64,000 nucleotides of DNA from Methanomassiliicoccaceae archaeon (GTDB lineage Archaea; Thermoplasmatota; Thermoplasmata; Methanomassiliicoccales; Methanomethylophilaceae): NCBI GenBank assembly GCA_016284295.1, contig JAEEOP010000006.1:1-64000 (forward strand), written 5' to 3'. The translations under genes and the position numbers were made by a program. Positions 35,928-43,581 of this stretch are shown piece by piece (positions within the stretch are counted from its first letter, which is position 1; every line of letters starts with the position of its first letter). The notes beneath the pieces are model-generated. The model ran no database searches and was not told where the DNA came from. It worked only from the letters and a program-made list of their open reading frames with translations.

Positions 35928-36569
35928 TCAGGACGCTCCGTTCTTGATCCACTGCACCGCGTTCTGCGCGTTCTTGTCCCAATGGTCGGCGCCTATGCTC
36001 TTGGCGAACTCTGGGGATGTCGGCGACCCTCCGACGGTGATGGTCACCTTCTCGCGGTAACCGTTCTCGGTCAGCAGGTCGAAGCTGTCCTTCATGAGGA
36101 ACATCGTAGAGGTCATCAGGGCGCTGAGCGAGAGATACTCCGAATGGTTCTCCTGAATGGCATCGGAGATGGTCTCCGCAGAGACGTCCTTGCCCAGGTC
36201 CACCACATTGTATCCCGCAGCGATGAGTAGCGTCTTGTAGATGTTCTTCCCGATGTCGTGCACGTCGCCCTCGACCACTGCCAGTGTAACGGTCTTCTTG
36301 CTGTCGGCGGCGGTCTTGGGTATCGCCGGGAGCAGCACGTCCAGCGCGGCATACATCGTGGATCCCGCGGCCAGAAGCTGCGGGAGATACGCCTGGCGTT
36401 TTGAATAGAGATCCCCGACCAGTGTGACTCCTTTCAACAGTCCTTCGTTGATCGCCTCTACGGGGTCGACCCCCTCTTCCAGGATCCGCCTCGCGATGTC
36501 TGCAGCGTCGCTGCGCTTGTAAGTGACGATCGCGTTGGTCAGATCCCCTATCAGTTCTTCTTTCGTCAT
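35928..36569 (-). CDS. Methanogenic-type corrinoid protein (MtaC/MtbC/MtsB family)
   Basis: The 213-residue methyl carrier has an N-terminal helical bundle (residues 1-90) and a C-terminal Rossmann-type B12-binding domain. The cobalt-ligating motif is EGDVHDIGKNI, with SLSALMTST and VGGSPTSPEF completing the SxL...GG signature. All key residues are intact. It is the first gene of a four-gene operon. The promoter has TTAAATAT at about 36617-36624 and, just upstream, the 28-nt element shared with metY/metB. The methyl donor is unknown. Confidence 0.88.
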   Translation of the reverse strand: MTKEELIGDLTNAIVTYKRSDAADIARRILEEGVDPVEAINEGLLKGVTLVGDLYSKRQAYLPQLLAAGSTMYAALDVLLPAIPKTAADSKKTVTLAVVEGDVHDIGKNIYKTLLIAAGYNVVDLGKDVSAETISDAIQENHSEYLSLSALMTSTMFLMKDSFDLLTENGYREKVTITVGGSPTSPEFAKSIGADHWDKNAQNAVQWIKNGAS

Positions 36570-36615
36570 TTTTCACCTTCCGGTTTGTTTCAGCAATTGG
36601 TTCTATGCTGCATCA

Positions 36616-36655
36616 AATATTTAACTAATTTCCTATCAGAAAATAGTAGAATAGA
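36616..36655 (-). promoter_or_regulatory. Corrinoid operon promoter with shared element (site C)
   Basis: TTAAATAT-like TATA sequence (36616-36624, minus strand) lies about 50 nt before the ATG at 36569. Directly upstream, 36628-36655 matches site A at 22 of 28 positions: plus-strand TTTCCTATCAGAA followed by AATAGTAGAATAG. Orientation and distance to the TATA box are the same as in the metY promoter, which argues that one regulator acts on both. Confidence 0.6.
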
Positions 36656-36834
36656 TTTGAAAGCAAAGAATCATACAGACAACTGATGAGTATGTTCGAA
36701 GAACGACATGGTTGAATGGTAGCAGACAAAACTAAGTTAATTCAAGCGATCAGCTGGCAGCGGCGCTGGACGAAAACTCGCGAATAATCGCTCAGGCAAA
36801 ACGCGATGCTGCTAATGAGTCCGACATCTGATGC
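36656..36834. other. Gap between corrinoid operon promoter and ThiF-like gene
   Basis: No complete gene is seen. On the plus strand 36740-36834 one frame reads VNSSDQLAAALDENSRII followed by AQAKRDAANESDI and a stop, which looks coding but has no start and is preceded by a TAA. It could be the last ~30 codons of a lost gene. Confidence 0.25.
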
Positions 36835-37563
36835 TCATCGTTTCAGCGCATGCCCGCATACCGGGCATGCGGGATCCCTCTTAAACCGCACCGGCGTGAC
36901 CCTGCCGTTCGACAAGTCATAAGAGAAGAATGTCCCCCTCGAGTCGTCGGGACGGCCGGCGACCAGTTTCAGGACCTCTGTCGCTTCGAGCGAACCTGCG
37001 AACATAACCACAGAGCCGATGGACGCGGGAGGCTTGGCGGAATCGGGCATGTCGCCCAGGATGCACCTCAGACACGGAGTCTGACCGGGAACGACGGTGC
37101 ACATCTCGGCGGTGAATCCGGATATCCCTCCGTGGACCATGGGCTTGCCCGTCCTGACGGAGTACTCGTTGAGGAACTGTCTTGAAGATATCGAGTCAAG
37201 GCAGTCAACCATGATGTCGCATCCGTCGAAGAGGCCGCAGGTCTCCGCATCGAACCTGCCCACGTGGTAATCAACGGAAACATCGGGGTTTATGCTGCGG
37301 ATCCATTCCGCCATCAGCTCGGCCTTGGGCCTCGGGGTCTCCCCCGAGAGGACATGCCGGCAGTAGATGAACTGCCTATTCAGATTGGTTATATCCGGGA
37401 CGTCCGGATCGATTATCGTCAATCCGCCTATGCCTGCCACGGCGAGGGATGTGACAACATACGAACCCAATCCCCCGCATCCGACTATGCCAACCCTTGC
37501 TCTGCGGATGCGTCCCTGCTCCTCATCGGTGAACTCCAGGAGCTGTCTGTCGTATCTTCCCAT
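36835..37563 (-). CDS. ThiF/MoeB/HesA-family adenylyltransferase (E1-like)
   Basis: The 242-residue protein activates a ubiquitin-like sulfur carrier C-terminus by adenylation. It begins MGRYDRQLLEFTDEEQGRI; the nucleotide loop is GIVGCGGLGSYV, followed by DPDVPDITNLNRQF (Arg finger region). Structural zinc pairs are CLRC and CPVC near the C-terminus. Asp in MVDCLDSISSR contacts the adenylate. No Rhodanese domain. ATG at 37563 follows GAGGTTTG; a TTG at 37590 is less likely. It lies 28 nt behind the Rrf2 gene, so a sulfur or metal-sulfur role under that regulator is likely. Confidence 0.85.
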   Translation of the reverse strand: MGRYDRQLLEFTDEEQGRIRRARVGIVGCGGLGSYVVTSLAVAGIGGLTIIDPDVPDITNLNRQFIYCRHVLSGETPRPKAELMAEWIRSINPDVSVDYHVGRFDAETCGLFDGCDIMVDCLDSISSRQFLNEYSVRTGKPMVHGGISGFTAEMCTVVPGQTPCLRCILGDMPDSAKPPASIGSVVMFAGSLEATEVLKLVAGRPDDSRGTFFSYDLSNGRVTPVRFKRDPACPVCGHALKR

Positions 37564-37590
37564 GGACAAACCTCGTTCAGGACCTGACAA

Positions 37591-38049
37591 TCAGATGATG
37601 TACTCCGGCATGGAATCCTGTATCCTTATGATCCCTTTGGAATTGGCATCGTCGAGCAGATCCTGTATAGAGGTCTCGCTCATGATGTCCATGACCGCCT
37701 TCTCGATCCTCATCCACATGTCCAGGGTGGTGCAGCGGTCCTTCCTGTCGCACTCGACGTTGCCGTCCTTGATGCACGGTACTGGAGCAACACCGCCTTC
37801 GATCTTCAGAACGACCTCGGCCACGGTTATCTCGGATGCAGGACGGGTCAGCACATAGCCTCCCTGGGGGCCCCTCTCGCCTCTGACTATGTCCGCCTTG
37901 GACAGTATCGTGACGATCTGCTCGAGATACTTGATAGATATGTCCTGGCGTGCGGAGATGTCCCTGATCTTGACCTTCCCTGAATCCTGGAAGGCGGCGA
38001 TATCCACAAGCATGCGCAATGCATAACGGGTCTTGGTCGATACATTCAC
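37591..38049 (-). CDS. Rrf2-family regulator with three-cysteine cluster site
   Basis: The 152-residue protein has the Rrf2 winged helix: STKTRYALRMLVDIA, IRDISARQDISIKYLEQIVTIL, and GERGPQGGYVLTRPASEITV. The loop holds CIKDGNVECDRKDRC (C-x7-C-x5-C), as in the Fe-S-sensing IscR/NsrR branch and unlike CymR. It may sense Fe-S status, redox or sulfur supply. GTG start at 38049. It precedes the ThiF-like gene and is the closest regulator to the metY/metB and corrinoid promoters, making it the first candidate to bind the shared element. Confidence 0.87.
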   Translation of the reverse strand: MNVSTKTRYALRMLVDIAAFQDSGKVKIRDISARQDISIKYLEQIVTILSKADIVRGERGPQGGYVLTRPASEITVAEVVLKIEGGVAPVPCIKDGNVECDRKDRCTTLDMWMRIEKAVMDIMSETSIQDLLDDANSKGIIRIQDSMPEYII

Positions 38050-38257
38050 GGGCCTGCCTATCTCATCCTAGATTAATAGACTTGGCGAGCTATTATCAAT
38101 ACCATGATACCGTGTGATTACTACAGATTTGTCAAAAAGGTTCTTTCTGAAAAACAGTGGGCCAGTCATATGAGTACAAACGCGGTTCGCGATTGCACGT
38201 CATCTCTCTGAAGAAAAACACCAATTGTTGAATGATTCATGCTCGCTAATCGCTCGC

Positions 38258-38276
38258 AGAGCCGCTTAGCGGCTCT
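38258..38276. repeat. Perfect 8-bp hairpin next to the ISL3 remnant
   Basis: AGAGCCGC (38258-38265) and GCGGCTCT (38269-38276) pair perfectly around TTA. It lies just beyond the end of the transposase remnant, within a CGCTC-rich tract, and may be part of the old element end or a terminator. Confidence 0.5.
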
Positions 38277-38318
38277 ATGGCCCGTCGCTCCGCTCCTCGC
38301 TTGGGATATAGATACGCC

Positions 38319-38590
38319 TTAGCACGGCCCGGAGCTTCTCAGGTAGATCATTGTACGGCATCTCTCGAAGCTGCGGTATCCTCTAGCTCTCCCCTTGAAT
38401 GCTTGGAGGACGGGATTGAACCCCTCCATAAATCCGTTGTTTATCCTGGATTCGTACCAGTTGAGGATGCCCTCCATATGCGATTCGACCAGATCCACCA
38501 GCTTCAGCAGCTCTTTGATACCCGTATCCTTCGCGTCCTCGATCCATTTCAGGAGATAGGTTCTGGCATCATAAAGAGGCGAAGACCATA
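38319..38590 (-). pseudogene. C-terminal remnant of an ISL3-family transposase
   Basis: The minus strand reads a continuous frame ending at TAA (38321-38319): LYDARTYLLKWIEDAKDTGI, LKLVDLVESHMEGILNWYES, then RINNGFMEGFNPVLQAF and KGRARGYRSFERCRTMIYL. NG-x-EG-N...K..ARGYR-F is the signature of the ISL3 (DDE) transposase C-terminus and includes its catalytic Glu. About 85 residues remain of an expected ~400; no start or N-terminal DDE residues are found upstream, where the Sel1 gene begins. Confidence 0.7.
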
Positions 38591-38646
38591 GACATCAGCA
38601 TCGCCAGGGGTACAAGATAATGGACTCTGCGAACGGTTCATCGCCA

Positions 38647-40260
38647 TCAATCAGACAGTCTCTTAAGCGCATTGACAGCGTTTTCGTTGCCGTCGGCCGC
38701 CGATTCCCTGTACAGCTTCTCAGCTATCTCCAGCGACCTTGGCACCCCGTTCCCCGCCTCGTACAGGCAACCCAGTTCGAACTTGGAATCCGGATCCCCC
38801 TGTTCTGCAGATTTCCCGAACCATTCGACCGCCTCCTCGTAGGACTGCTCAACGCCCTCACCGTCCCTGAACAGGGACCCGACCCAGTACTGCGCGTCCG
38901 AGTTCCCCTGCTCCGCAGCCTCCATGAACCAACGGAACGCCTCCTCGTAGGACTGGATGACCCCTCTGCCGGACATGAGGGACAGTCCGAGGTTGCACTG
39001 CGCCGTCGAACACCCCTGTTCGGCCGCCGCCCTATACCATTCTACGGCTTTCTCATAGGACTGTTCCACGCCGGCCCCGTGCTCGTACATGTATCCGAGA
39101 TCGCACTGCGATAAACTGGACCCCGCCTCGGCGCCTCTGAGGTACCAGCGGAACGCCTCCTCCGTGCACCCCTCATCATCGTAGAGTTGGCCGAGTTTGT
39201 GGTAGGAATCGATATAGCCTCCTTCGGCCGCTCTCCTGTGCCATTCAATCGCCTTCTCGGCGGACGGTTCCACACCTTCGCCACGCTCGTGCATGAGGCC
39301 CAGATAGAACGCCGCACGGGGGTGCCCATTCTCGAAGGATCTTTTGAACAGCTCCATGGCCTTCTCGTATGACCTGGGGACGGCCTCCCCGTCCCTGTAC
39401 ATGCGCGCCAGATTGCATTCCGCCGCCGCACACCCTCTCGATGCAGCCTCGCCGTACAGGCGGAAGGCCTCCTCGGGGGACTCCTCCGTGGCCAGACCGT
39501 TCTGGTACATGAGTCCAAGGTTGTTGATGGCATCCACTTCTCCCATTTCTGCGGCAACTTCGAACAGGCGGAACGCCTCTTCATCGGACTCATCGACACC
39601 TAGCCCCTGGAAGTAGAGCAACCCGAGGAGGTTCATAGCCCGAGGATACCAAGATTCGGCCGACATCCGATACAGGTCGGCAGCCCTCTCGTAGGATTGG
39701 GGGACACCCATCCCGTTCTCGTACATGTATCCGAGGTCACACTGAGCGACATAGAATCCCATACCTGCTGATATCCCGTAATGCTCGGCCGCCTTCTCGT
39801 AGGACTGCTCCACGCCCTTCCCGTTCTCGTACAGGTTCCCGATGCAACGATAGGCCTCCGCGCTCCCGGCAGCGGCAGCTATCCTGTACAGGCGGACGGC
39901 TTCCTTCAGGGACTCATCCGTCCCCTCTGTCTCCTTCGAGAGGGCGAGCTCCAACATGCAATCTACGCTCCCGTAGCCTGCGCCTACGGCCAACAGGTCC
40001 TCTCCGCCCAGGACCAAACATATCTCCCCTGCGCGCTCCATGGCGAAACCGTCTCCTGCATCGGCGGCCCGCCTGTACCATCCCAAGGCATCCTCCATTG
40101 AGATCTGGATCCCCAGACCGTGCTCAAATGCCAAACCCATAAGGCATTGCGCATCCTGATCGCCGGCCTCGGCCATGGCCTTCAGTACCGTAAGGGCCTC
40201 TGCATCTGCGGTGGGAAGCTCGAGGCCGTCCGCCAGCCTCTCCTTGAGGCGCGCCGACAT
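38647..40260 (-). CDS. Sel1-like repeat protein
   Basis: From the ATG at 40260 (MSARLKERLADG), preceded by GAGGGTGAGGG, the product has 537 residues. ATG 40326 would add a Cys-rich leader without a ribosome binding site. Nearly the whole protein consists of about 13 Sel1 (SLR) repeats of ~36 residues, with the pattern AxxxLGxMYExGxGVxQSYEKAxxWYRxAAE. SLR arrays form solenoids for protein-protein contacts. No signal peptide or enzyme domain. The partner is unknown. Confidence 0.85.
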   Translation of the reverse strand: MSARLKERLADGLELPTADAEALTVLKAMAEAGDQDAQCLMGLAFEHGLGIQISMEDALGWYRRAADAGDGFAMERAGEICLVLGGEDLLAVGAGYGSVDCMLELALSKETEGTDESLKEAVRLYRIAAAAGSAEAYRCIGNLYENGKGVEQSYEKAAEHYGISAGMGFYVAQCDLGYMYENGMGVPQSYERAADLYRMSAESWYPRAMNLLGLLYFQGLGVDESDEEAFRLFEVAAEMGEVDAINNLGLMYQNGLATEESPEEAFRLYGEAASRGCAAAECNLARMYRDGEAVPRSYEKAMELFKRSFENGHPRAAFYLGLMHERGEGVEPSAEKAIEWHRRAAEGGYIDSYHKLGQLYDDEGCTEEAFRWYLRGAEAGSSLSQCDLGYMYEHGAGVEQSYEKAVEWYRAAAEQGCSTAQCNLGLSLMSGRGVIQSYEEAFRWFMEAAEQGNSDAQYWVGSLFRDGEGVEQSYEEAVEWFGKSAEQGDPDSKFELGCLYEAGNGVPRSLEIAEKLYRESAADGNENAVNALKRLSD

Positions 40261-40326
40261 GGCGCATCCCTCACCCTCTCCTCCGATCAGCCACGCTACC
40301 ACTCCCGACGAGCAATTACAGTCCAT

Positions 40327-40655
40327 TGATAGAGAATCATGATGCGCCTATTTTATCATGCAATACCGGTGAACTTCATTGAAATCATCACTTGTCGGAT
40401 GAAACATACTTTCGAAGAAGATGGCAATATGAAACGTGTCCACTGACAGAGAATCTGGATTGCAGTCACCAGTTCGTGATGGAAATCTTACATGATGCCG
40501 CGTGCGTCAATGAGCGGCGGTGCACAGTCCATGTAGGTCTGGCAAGGATCTTGCCATTTGTTATCAACGATTCTGTCACCGAACAATCACATCGGCCAGA
40601 TTGTTTTTTGCGGAAAATTGAATTCGGAAAGCGACGATCTGGATAGAGAATTTAG
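40327..40655. other. Gap without genes
   Basis: I see no coding sequence. The only structure is a perfect hairpin GGCAAG-GAT-CTTGCC at 40541-40555, followed by ATTTGTT. It lies past the 3' end of tRNA-Glu on the minus strand and could be a processing or termination signal. Confidence 0.5.
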
Positions 40656-40728
40656 TGCTCCAGACGGGATTCGAACCCGTGTGTCAGCCTCGAAAGGGCT
40701 GAATGATTGGCCGCTACACTACTGGAGC
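40656..40728 (-). tRNA. tRNA-Glu (anticodon TTC)
   Basis: On the minus strand the 73-nt sequence begins GCTCCAG and ends CTGGAGC plus discriminator A, forming a perfect 7-bp acceptor stem. The D-arm holds GTGTAGCGGCCAATCAT. The anticodon stem CAGCC/GGCTG encloses loop CTTTCGA, giving anticodon TTC (Glu). The T-arm is ACGGG-TTCGAAT-CCCGT. CCA is not encoded, as is usual in archaea. Confidence 0.95.
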
Positions 40729-40822
40729 AGTAAAGGAGACCATCACGAACTCATTTATAACGATTATCCCAAGTTCATTCACGACGCGGACGCGGACATG
40801 ACAGCGACCTCGCGTGTCCACT

Positions 40823-40861
40823 ATTATATACCCGTTCGATTATTATCATTATTGATAATAA
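40823..40861 (+). promoter_or_regulatory. TATA box and palindromic operator of the regulator/hydrolase operon
   Basis: TATTATATA (40822-40830) is followed by the perfect 9-bp inverted repeat TTATTATCA-TTAT-TGATAATAA (40840-40861). It sits between the TATA box and the ATG at 40889, so a bound dimer would block transcription. Autorepression by the winged-helix protein encoded directly downstream is the obvious inference. Confidence 0.6.
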
Positions 40862-40888
40862 TATCATCAATGAAAATGATGTGATCCC

Positions 40889-41398
40889 ATGGACCTCAAC
40901 GCGATACTCTCCAACCCAACCCGCTTCAGGATAATCCAGCACCTAACTCTCGTAGGGGACTCCACCACGAAACAGATAGCCGATGCCCTCATGGATGTGC
41001 CGGCCCCCACGATCTACCGCCACATCAACTACCTTCTGAAGGAAGGCATCCTGACGGTGAAGGAGGAACGCAAGGTCAGAGGCACCGCGGAGAGGCTGCT
41101 GTCACTGGATGCCGAGAGATGGTCGAAGGAGGTCAACGGCGATATCTCCGCCACCGCTTTCCAGTTCCTGATGGACATCCACGGCAGGTTCCAAAGATAC
41201 CTGGAGAAAGAGGATGCCGACCCGGTCGCGGACAGGCTCTGCATGAGGACAGCGATGCTGCGCCTCACAGACGAGAGGTTCGATAGCTTCCTGTCTGAGT
41301 ATGCGGAGCTCCTGAAGAGGTACAGCGACGCCGACGGGCGCGGGAAGATCAGGAGCGTCTCGATCATATCATCGCCAGTAGAGGAGGAAGAGCAATGA
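40889..41398 (+). CDS. ArsR-like winged-helix regulator
   Basis: The 169-residue protein has an N-terminal winged helix: NPTRFRIIQHLTLVGDSTTK, then DVPAPTIYRHINYLLKEGIL. The C-terminal half (FQFLMDIHGRFQRYL...) is helical and may bind a ligand or form the dimer. The stop overlaps the ATG of the alpha/beta hydrolase (ATGA), so both are expressed together. A perfect palindrome lies in its promoter. Confidence 0.8.
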   Translation: MDLNAILSNPTRFRIIQHLTLVGDSTTKQIADALMDVPAPTIYRHINYLLKEGILTVKEERKVRGTAERLLSLDAERWSKEVNGDISATAFQFLMDIHGRFQRYLEKEDADPVADRLCMRTAMLRLTDERFDSFLSEYAELLKRYSDADGRGKIRSVSIISSPVEEEEQ

Positions 41399-42324
41399 GC
41401 ATCAGGGAGGAAAGGGTCAGGATAGAGGGAAAGTTCGCCATAGGCGCGACCATTACCCGCAACGACGCCGAGATAAGCCCGGCGATCGTCATAGTGATGG
41501 GGACCGGAAAGCTCGACCGCGACGGGAACGGCAAGGGCATGAATCTGAACTTCTACAGGGATCTGGCAGACTTCTTCGGGAACAAGGGCTTCGTCGTCGC
41601 ACGTTTCGACAAGAGGGGGACGCATGAATCCGAGGGGGACTTCAACAGCACCGGACTGAACGACCTGGTGGATGACGCGATCTCCGTCGTAAGGTACGTC
41701 AAGCAACTCCCCTACGTCGATGAGAACAGGGTGGTCGTCTGCGGGCACAGCGAGGGCGCGATGATAGCGACCCTCATGGCCGAGAGGGAGGATCTCGCCG
41801 GCCTCATACTCCTCGGAGGCGCCGCCACGGGCATGAAGGATGGCCTGCACTACCAGTCCATGGAGGTCGAGCAGCAATCGAAGGACATGAAAGGGCTGAA
41901 AGGGATGATCCTCCGCAGGAGCGCGAGCCTCGAGAAGAGCGAGGCCAAGAGCGCGAAGATGTTCGAGAAGGCCAGGAACTCCGGCAAGGACAAATCCATG
42001 CTGGGCCCGAGCCCGAAATGGCTCAGAGAGCATGAATCCCATTCCACCGAAGACTACGTCTCGATCCTGAGATCGTTCGGAAGACCCGTGCTGGCCATCA
42101 CCGGAAAATCCGACCTGAACGTGGACTACAGACAGCTTGATAACATCAGAGACATCCCTGGCATCAGCTGCTACGCACCGGACGGGATCAACCACATCCT
42201 CAGGAAGGTGGACGGTGACAACAGCATACTGGACATCAAGAAGCAATACGTCCGCCTGAGCAGGGAGCCGATCGACGAGGATGTGCTGAGGACCATCGGG
42301 GAATGGCTCGGATCCAACTTCTGA
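41395..42324 (+). CDS. Alpha/beta hydrolase
   Basis: The 309-residue cytoplasmic hydrolase has the nucleophile elbow GHSEGAMIA (Ser at about 121), VARFDKRGTHES as the oxyanion-region loop, and a late Asp/His pair in ITGKSDLNVDYR and DGINHILRKV. A helical cap with many Lys lies at about residues 150-220. Substrate unknown. Overlaps the regulator gene by 4 nt, so it is probably induced by the compound that the regulator senses. Confidence 0.82.
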   Translation: MSIREERVRIEGKFAIGATITRNDAEISPAIVIVMGTGKLDRDGNGKGMNLNFYRDLADFFGNKGFVVARFDKRGTHESEGDFNSTGLNDLVDDAISVVRYVKQLPYVDENRVVVCGHSEGAMIATLMAEREDLAGLILLGGAATGMKDGLHYQSMEVEQQSKDMKGLKGMILRRSASLEKSEAKSAKMFEKARNSGKDKSMLGPSPKWLREHESHSTEDYVSILRSFGRPVLAITGKSDLNVDYRQLDNIRDIPGISCYAPDGINHILRKVDGDNSILDIKKQYVRLSREPIDEDVLRTIGEWLGSNF

Positions 42325-42391
42325 AGTCACATCCCCCATGGCATCCGAAGGTGTGAACACGGCGGGGCGGGACCGTAAAAGTGTGCATACG

Positions 42392-42400
42392 TTTTTATAA
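42392..42400 (+). promoter_or_regulatory. TATA box of the translation/ribosome-biogenesis cluster
   Basis: TTTTTATAA lies 38 nt before the aIF1A ATG at 42438, and a strong AGGAGG precedes that ATG. Spacings between the following genes down to ksgA are short, so this is likely the main promoter for a long transcript. Confidence 0.5.
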
Positions 42401-42437
42401 GGTCGCTTATAATGGAAATGTTATAGGAGGATCCATA

Positions 42438-42767
42438 ATGAGCGATAATGAACCGCTTGAAATGCCTGATGAGGACGTAACACGTGTACGTCTGCCTAAC
42501 ATCAAAGAAGCAGAAATGTTCGGGATAGCGGATCAGCTGCTCGGTGCATCCAAGATCAAAGTCATGTGCGAGGACGGAGTATCCCGCGTGGGACGCATTC
42601 CTGGAAAGATCAAGAAGAGAATGTGGATCAGAGAGGGCGATCTCCTGATCATCTCTGTTTGGGATTTCCAACCAGACAAGTGTGACGTCAGATTCAGATA
42701 CACCAAGACGCAGGCTGTCAACCTCAGCAAGAGGAACAAGGTTCCGAAGAACCTGGACATTTTCTGA
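42438..42767 (+). CDS. Translation initiation factor aIF1A
   Basis: The 109-residue OB-fold factor binds the A site of the small ribosomal subunit and promotes initiator tRNA binding and scanning. The family block VMCEDGVSRVGRIPGKIKKR is followed by MWIREGDLLIISVWDFQ. ATG at 42438 is preceded by AGGAGG at the ideal distance. First gene of a conserved cluster with rio1, KH and pus10. Confidence 0.93.
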   Translation: MSDNEPLEMPDEDVTRVRLPNIKEAEMFGIADQLLGASKIKVMCEDGVSRVGRIPGKIKKRMWIREGDLLIISVWDFQPDKCDVRFRYTKTQAVNLSKRNKVPKNLDIF

Positions 42768-42783
42768 AAAGGGTGTGGTCACC

Positions 42784-43581
42784 ATGTCCTCGTACGAGGA
42801 AGCATATGCATACCTTGAGCGTCGCGTAGATGCTCTCAAGACGAACAGGACCGGCGACGAGAAGGAGACGGAGGCAGAGGTCTTCGACAAGAAGACCCTG
42901 ATGACGATCTACGAATTCATGAAGGACGGATACATAGACTCCGTCCACTACCCCATATCCACCGGGAAGGAGGGCAACGTCTTCTACGCCACCGACGAGG
43001 AGGACGAGCCGATGGCCCTGAAGATCTTCAGGACATCCACTTCCACGTTCAAGAGGGTGGCGAAGTACGTCGAGGGCGACCCCAGATTCAAAGGGGTCAC
43101 CGGCAACCGCTGGAAGCTCATCTACGCATGGGTGAACAAGGAGTTCAAGAACCTGGACAGGTACGAGAAGGCCGGGATACCCGTCCCGCAGCCGATAACC
43201 TTCGCCCAGAACTGCCTGCTTATGGAATACATAGGCGACGAGACCGGCCCCGCACCGCAGCTCAAGGACGTGGTCCTCGACGATCCAGACGGGACGTACG
43301 AGGATGTGCTGTCCTTCATAATCGACGGATGGCAGGAGGCCCATCTGGTCCACGGGGACCTGAGCGAGTACAACATCCTGATGATGGACGGGGAGCCGAT
43401 AATGATCGATGTGGGCCAGGCGATGACACGCGACCACTACAATGCTAAGGAGCTCCTCGAGAGGGACATCCACAACATAAACAGCTTCTTCAAGAGAAGG
43501 GAAGCAGAGGTCTGGACCGATGCAGAGGTCCTGGAAGAGACACTGAATAATGATGATGAAGACGGAGATGATGAGGAATGA
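42784..43581 (+). CDS. Rio1-type serine protein kinase
   Basis: The 265-residue atypical kinase/ATPase acts in late maturation of the small ribosomal subunit. The nucleotide loop is STGKEGNVFYA, the catalytic loop HGDLSEYNIL and the metal loop MIDVGQAMT, all intact. The acidic C-terminus (NNDDEDGDDEE) is usual. It lies 16 nt behind aIF1A and overlaps the KH gene by 4 nt. Confidence 0.92.
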   Translation: MSSYEEAYAYLERRVDALKTNRTGDEKETEAEVFDKKTLMTIYEFMKDGYIDSVHYPISTGKEGNVFYATDEEDEPMALKIFRTSTSTFKRVAKYVEGDPRFKGVTGNRWKLIYAWVNKEFKNLDRYEKAGIPVPQPITFAQNCLLMEYIGDETGPAPQLKDVVLDDPDGTYEDVLSFIIDGWQEAHLVHGDLSEYNILMMDGEPIMIDVGQAMTRDHYNAKELLERDIHNINSFFKRREAEVWTDAEVLEETLNNDDEDGDDEE

